From Alternaria dauci (taxonomy: Eukaryota > Ascomycota > Dothideomycetes > Pleosporales > Pleosporaceae): DNA of 64,000 bases. Shown piece after piece: positions 60,980 through 64,000 of this stretch. The notes beneath the pieces were generated by a model. It searched no databases, had not been told where the DNA came from, and saw only the letters and a program-made list of their open reading frames with translations. The DNA is taken from positions 1,364,001-1,428,000 of the forward strand of contig NC_091278.1 of the NCBI RefSeq assembly GCF_042100115.1, read 5' to 3'. The number at the start of each line of letters is the position of its first letter. The first letter of the stretch is position 1. The translations under genes were made by a program, and so were the position numbers.

Positions 60980-60986
60980 TTTTTTT
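60980..60986 (+). terminator. RNA polymerase III terminator
   Basis: A run of seven T on the sense strand 14 bp after the tRNA-Asp 3' end. Confidence 0.8.
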
Positions 60987-61911
60987 GTTCCTTTTGCACA
61001 TGAGTGGGTGGTGGTGGCGGAGGTGTGGGTTGGCTGGGTGAATCACGTGCTTGGCACGCCACGTCGAGTTTTCTTTTGGCTATACGACCTTGAGATAAGG
61101 AACACGTAATGCATGCACTCTGCTGGTCGGGTCCTGCATGTACTAATCGTCGTAAGGGTGGCTAGACGCATGTCCGTTACCCCTGAAGCGCCTCATGCGA
61201 GGTTGACCATACAGCATGGCAGAAGCAAGTTTTTTGATGTTTTCCTTTTTTGACCAACCAGGCCTGCTATCGAGATCCAAGCACCTGGTTCTCCAAGTCG
61301 ACGGTCCGCGGATGCATCCCAAGATTCATTGATGCGCGGACTGTAGTGCGGGTCACGTGGTCTTGGGGCACCCCGCTTACTGGTAGCCGCTTGCACCTCA
61401 CACGCCGTACAAAAACATCGATCACCCTACCAGACACCTACGGGAGAACAATCCATCTTCCTCTTTGTGGAGATACTCCACCTGGGCAACGACGGGGCTG
61501 GCGATCAATTTTTCAAGTGGTGGTAGTAGCCATCGTAATATAAATGTCTATGTACCTCACGACCATATATCTCAGTCGTTTTCCGTCTGCTATCTACGTA
61601 AACAAGCCCCTACAAGGCGATATTCTGCTCATGTGCACAACAGTACTCATAAACGTCCGATGCGGGTCGTCACGACATTCGCAGGCCGAAATCCACCTCC
61701 TAGGCGACCGCGCAACAGCTCGACATAAGCCAACGCCCAAGAAGGATCAACCGACGCTGAAACCAACCCCGTCAGCTATGCAAAACGATATCCAAGAAGC
61801 CAAGCAAGACACTGCTAACGCGACTGCACTCGCTGATCAAAAACAGAAAAGAAAATGTGCAGGTCCTTATCCCACACCCTATAAGAAAACGTTTCCATTC
61901 CCAGGGCCCTT
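60987..61911. other. Intergenic region between tRNA-Asp and the NIPA gene
   Basis: About 0.9 kb. A plus-strand frame from 61,544 to 62,050 overlaps the 3' end of the NIPA gene in antisense; it has no motif and is not called. Nothing else stands out. Confidence 0.6.
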
Positions 61912-63966
61912 CTATAATTCTTTGGGGTCTCTCGGGCTCAGCTCTGACATGTCCGTATCAACTCTGCGTATATGCGGTGGCAGTACTTGCGGCCGCTCAG
62001 GTGAATACCCTGGACTTGAAGTCCTGATCATGTCCCAGTCATCTGAATAGCCTGGCGGTCCTACTAGCTCGTCACTTCCATGACTGGCTATGGGAAGGAG
62101 ATTGGTTGAATCGCCCTTGACAAGCCCCAGCCTTTCCTCTTCAGTAGCGGTAGCTGCTTTGCCTTCTCTGCTGCTCTTCCGACTGTGCCTACTAGTCGGT
62201 CGTCTGTTACTCGACGATTCGCCTGTTGAGTCAGGACGGTTCCGGGAGAAGACGTTCTGGAAGGAGAATTGACGTTTGGCCATGTGGTTGGGTGGTCTTG
62301 GGGGAGCGAGCGAGTCGCTCGAATCCTGACGATCATGGCCAATACGAGGTGGATCAGGAAGCGAGGCGAAATGTATGTGGGTGTCTAGCGGCTTGTACGA
62401 TGTATCCTGCGTCATAATGGTGTGCTTGTAGGATCCGGCGTCTGATTCGCGATCCGAAGCGCCATCGGCCTGTGGGATGGCGGGTAACGGTTGCATGCCC
62501 ATGCCGGAAGTCCCTGGAGCATGTGAGCTACCACGACTACTGGTAGACTTGCCGCGGGAGCGTAATCTTTGGAAGAAGCCAGGATGGAAGCTGTCATTAT
62601 CGTCGTCTGACTCGTCGGTCGGGAATTGCGACATGCCGAGAGGCGGATGGATGGTTCGTACAACGGTAGCGCTGCGCGTTGGCGGACGACTGGGGTCGAG
62701 GACCGTTTTCCGTCTTCGGAGACCGTCGAATTCGACCTGTTCGCCTTCACCAATTGGCTCCATGTGCTCTTCTTGAATCTTCTTAGCCTCAGCGAGCTCC
62801 TTGTGCGACCTAGCCTTTGACAGTGACCTGAGGATGGCTGCGCCACCACGCAGGGTGTCAGCTCTGGGCTCGTACTCGGGCTCCTCCATCTCTGCGACGG
62901 TTCGCACTTGGTCAAGATCGCCCTTGAAGACGGCCGAGTCTGGCACGTCCTTTGCCGACTTGGAGAGTTGCAGCAGCACGACGCCGGAACAGATTTGTAG
63001 GAAGCCCATGATGACGGTGACGATCTGGAGCGGGGTGCCTTTGAATCCCTGGAACAAGACAGCCGAGGTGACGATTGTCGCAGACGTGAAGAAGACGTAG
63101 TACGTTGGTGTTACCAAGGCAGCGTTGAACAAGTTCAAGGCTTTCTGGGCAAAGCTTAGCATTCTCCACATGGCCAAGGAAGACATGGACTTACGTTCAG
63201 GTAGATGATCTCCGTCAGTAACGTGACCACGACAAAGACAAGCAGCACGTAGAGGAACCATTCCTTAAACTGTCCGCCGTAGGTGCCAGAAGCCTGCGCT
63301 ACGACAGCAGCGCCGAGGCCTTGGGTCGCGACGACACTCAGTCCTCCAATCAGACTGCAGATGGTAATGTAGACCATCATAGTCTTCTTCCCGTACTTTG
63401 GGCCGAGCCAGAGAGCAATGACAACACATGCGACGATGATGACACCTGCATAGCTGAGAAAGCCAGGAGCAATGACCCACTTCTTCATGTCCTGGATGCG
63501 CGCAACAGACGACTGCTCGGGTGCGTTTACGGCAATTACAACAGATCCGATGATGCAGTTGAAACAGCCTACTTTCCCTACAAAGCTCAAGCGTTCCTTC
63601 AAGAAGATGGTGGACAGTATAGCGCATATGACGACAGAAAGGGCGCCCATGGGGGTTACGAGGATAGCATCGGTAAAAGCGTATGCGACGAGATTACTGC
63701 CAGGCGTTAGTACCATGTCCGGATCTGACGCTTCACAGTGCGTACCATATTTCTCCAACAATCATGAGTGTCATACCGAGCCACCACCAAGCATTCTTGA
63801 GGTATCCGTAGCCTTCTCCCGCCTCTTCATTGTACTTCTTGTTCGCCTGCAACAGGCCATGTTTCTTGATAACAAACGACGTCCCGATGAAGACGCCGGA
63901 AGCGATGGCCAGGACTAGACCAATGATTTTGTAGGAGGCTGGGCGCGTTCCCGTCTCGCCGCCCAT
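61912..63966 (-). CDS. NIPA-type (DUF803) magnesium transporter
   Basis: Three exons (63966-63746, 63696-63195, 63144-61912) with introns of 49 and 50 bp encode 651 residues. About nine hydrophobic segments fill the N-terminal half. Family blocks are clear: GTSFVIKKHGL, WWLGMTLMIVGEICN (rebuilt across intron 1), VAYAFTDAILVTPMGALSVV, FLKERLSFVGKVGC, and YLNKALNLFNAALVTPTYYVFFT (rebuilt across intron 2). The C-terminal 300 residues are a Ser/Arg/Pro-rich cytosolic tail, longer than in animal NIPA proteins but common in fungi. NIPA proteins carry Mg2+ across plasma or endosomal membranes. The frame stays open upstream of the ATG at 63,966 to the window edge, so the real start could lie beyond it. 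Confidence 0.92.
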
Positions 63967-64000
63967 GCCTCCAGCGCGGGCATCCAGCTGGTGGGCGGCA

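Noticed and set aside
61544..62050. Plus-strand 168-codon frame overlapping the NIPA 3' end
   Set aside because: It has no motif, overlaps a well-supported gene in antisense, and codon-like periodicity is not evident.

Overview
The window is nuclear DNA of a filamentous ascomycete, most likely a Pleosporales (Dothideomycetes) species. Supporting signs: short introns (41-111 bp) with GTAAGT/GTATGT-type donors and CTAAC/CTGAC branch sites; near-saturated repeat-induced point mutation (RIP) in an AT-rich block; autophagy, dCMP deaminase and NIPA genes of fungal type; and one very large non-ribosomal peptide synthetase (NRPS) resembling the NPS4/AbNPS2/Pes1 group. The species assignment is inference.

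Region 1 (1 to about 12,510) is an AT-rich isochore in which CpA and TpG are almost absent by eye and no gene survives. Two degraded elements can still be read when in-frame TAG/TAA codons are treated as mutated Trp/Gln codons. One is a minus-strand Gag-like frame of a Ty3/Gypsy type retroelement at the left edge. The other is a plus-strand Helitron with Rep-side and Pif1-like helicase blocks at about 1,860-5,640. The rest to 12.5 kb is unclassified degraded repeat. The switch to normal composition is abrupt.

Region 2 (12.9-15 kb) holds a TDT/SLAC1-family transporter and a small Cys-rich protein. Region 3 (15,027-37,022, minus) is a seven-exon, 7,190-residue NRPS read as T-E-C-A-T-C-A-T-E-C-A-T-C-A-T-E-C-T-C-T. 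It has no starter A domain, an A-less C-T-C-T tail, and a last T domain lacking the phosphopantetheine serine. A 3.8-kb gene-free interval follows. Region 4 (40,862-45,735, plus) is a divergently transcribed ABCC transporter of 1,486 residues in eight exons. The NRPS, the ABC exporter, and possibly the MFS transporter at 47.6 kb are candidates for a peptide synthesis and export locus.

Region 5 (46-64 kb) is mostly housekeeping: an unknown protein, an MFS transporter, a large disordered protein, ATG7, dCMP deaminase with a GC-AG intron, a secreted serine carboxypeptidase, an intron-containing tRNA-Asp, and a NIPA-type magnesium transporter that may run off the right edge. For every spliced gene the exon lengths sum to a multiple of three and restore family motifs across the junctions, which is the main support for the models. 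All assignments come from reading motifs by eye; no database search was run.
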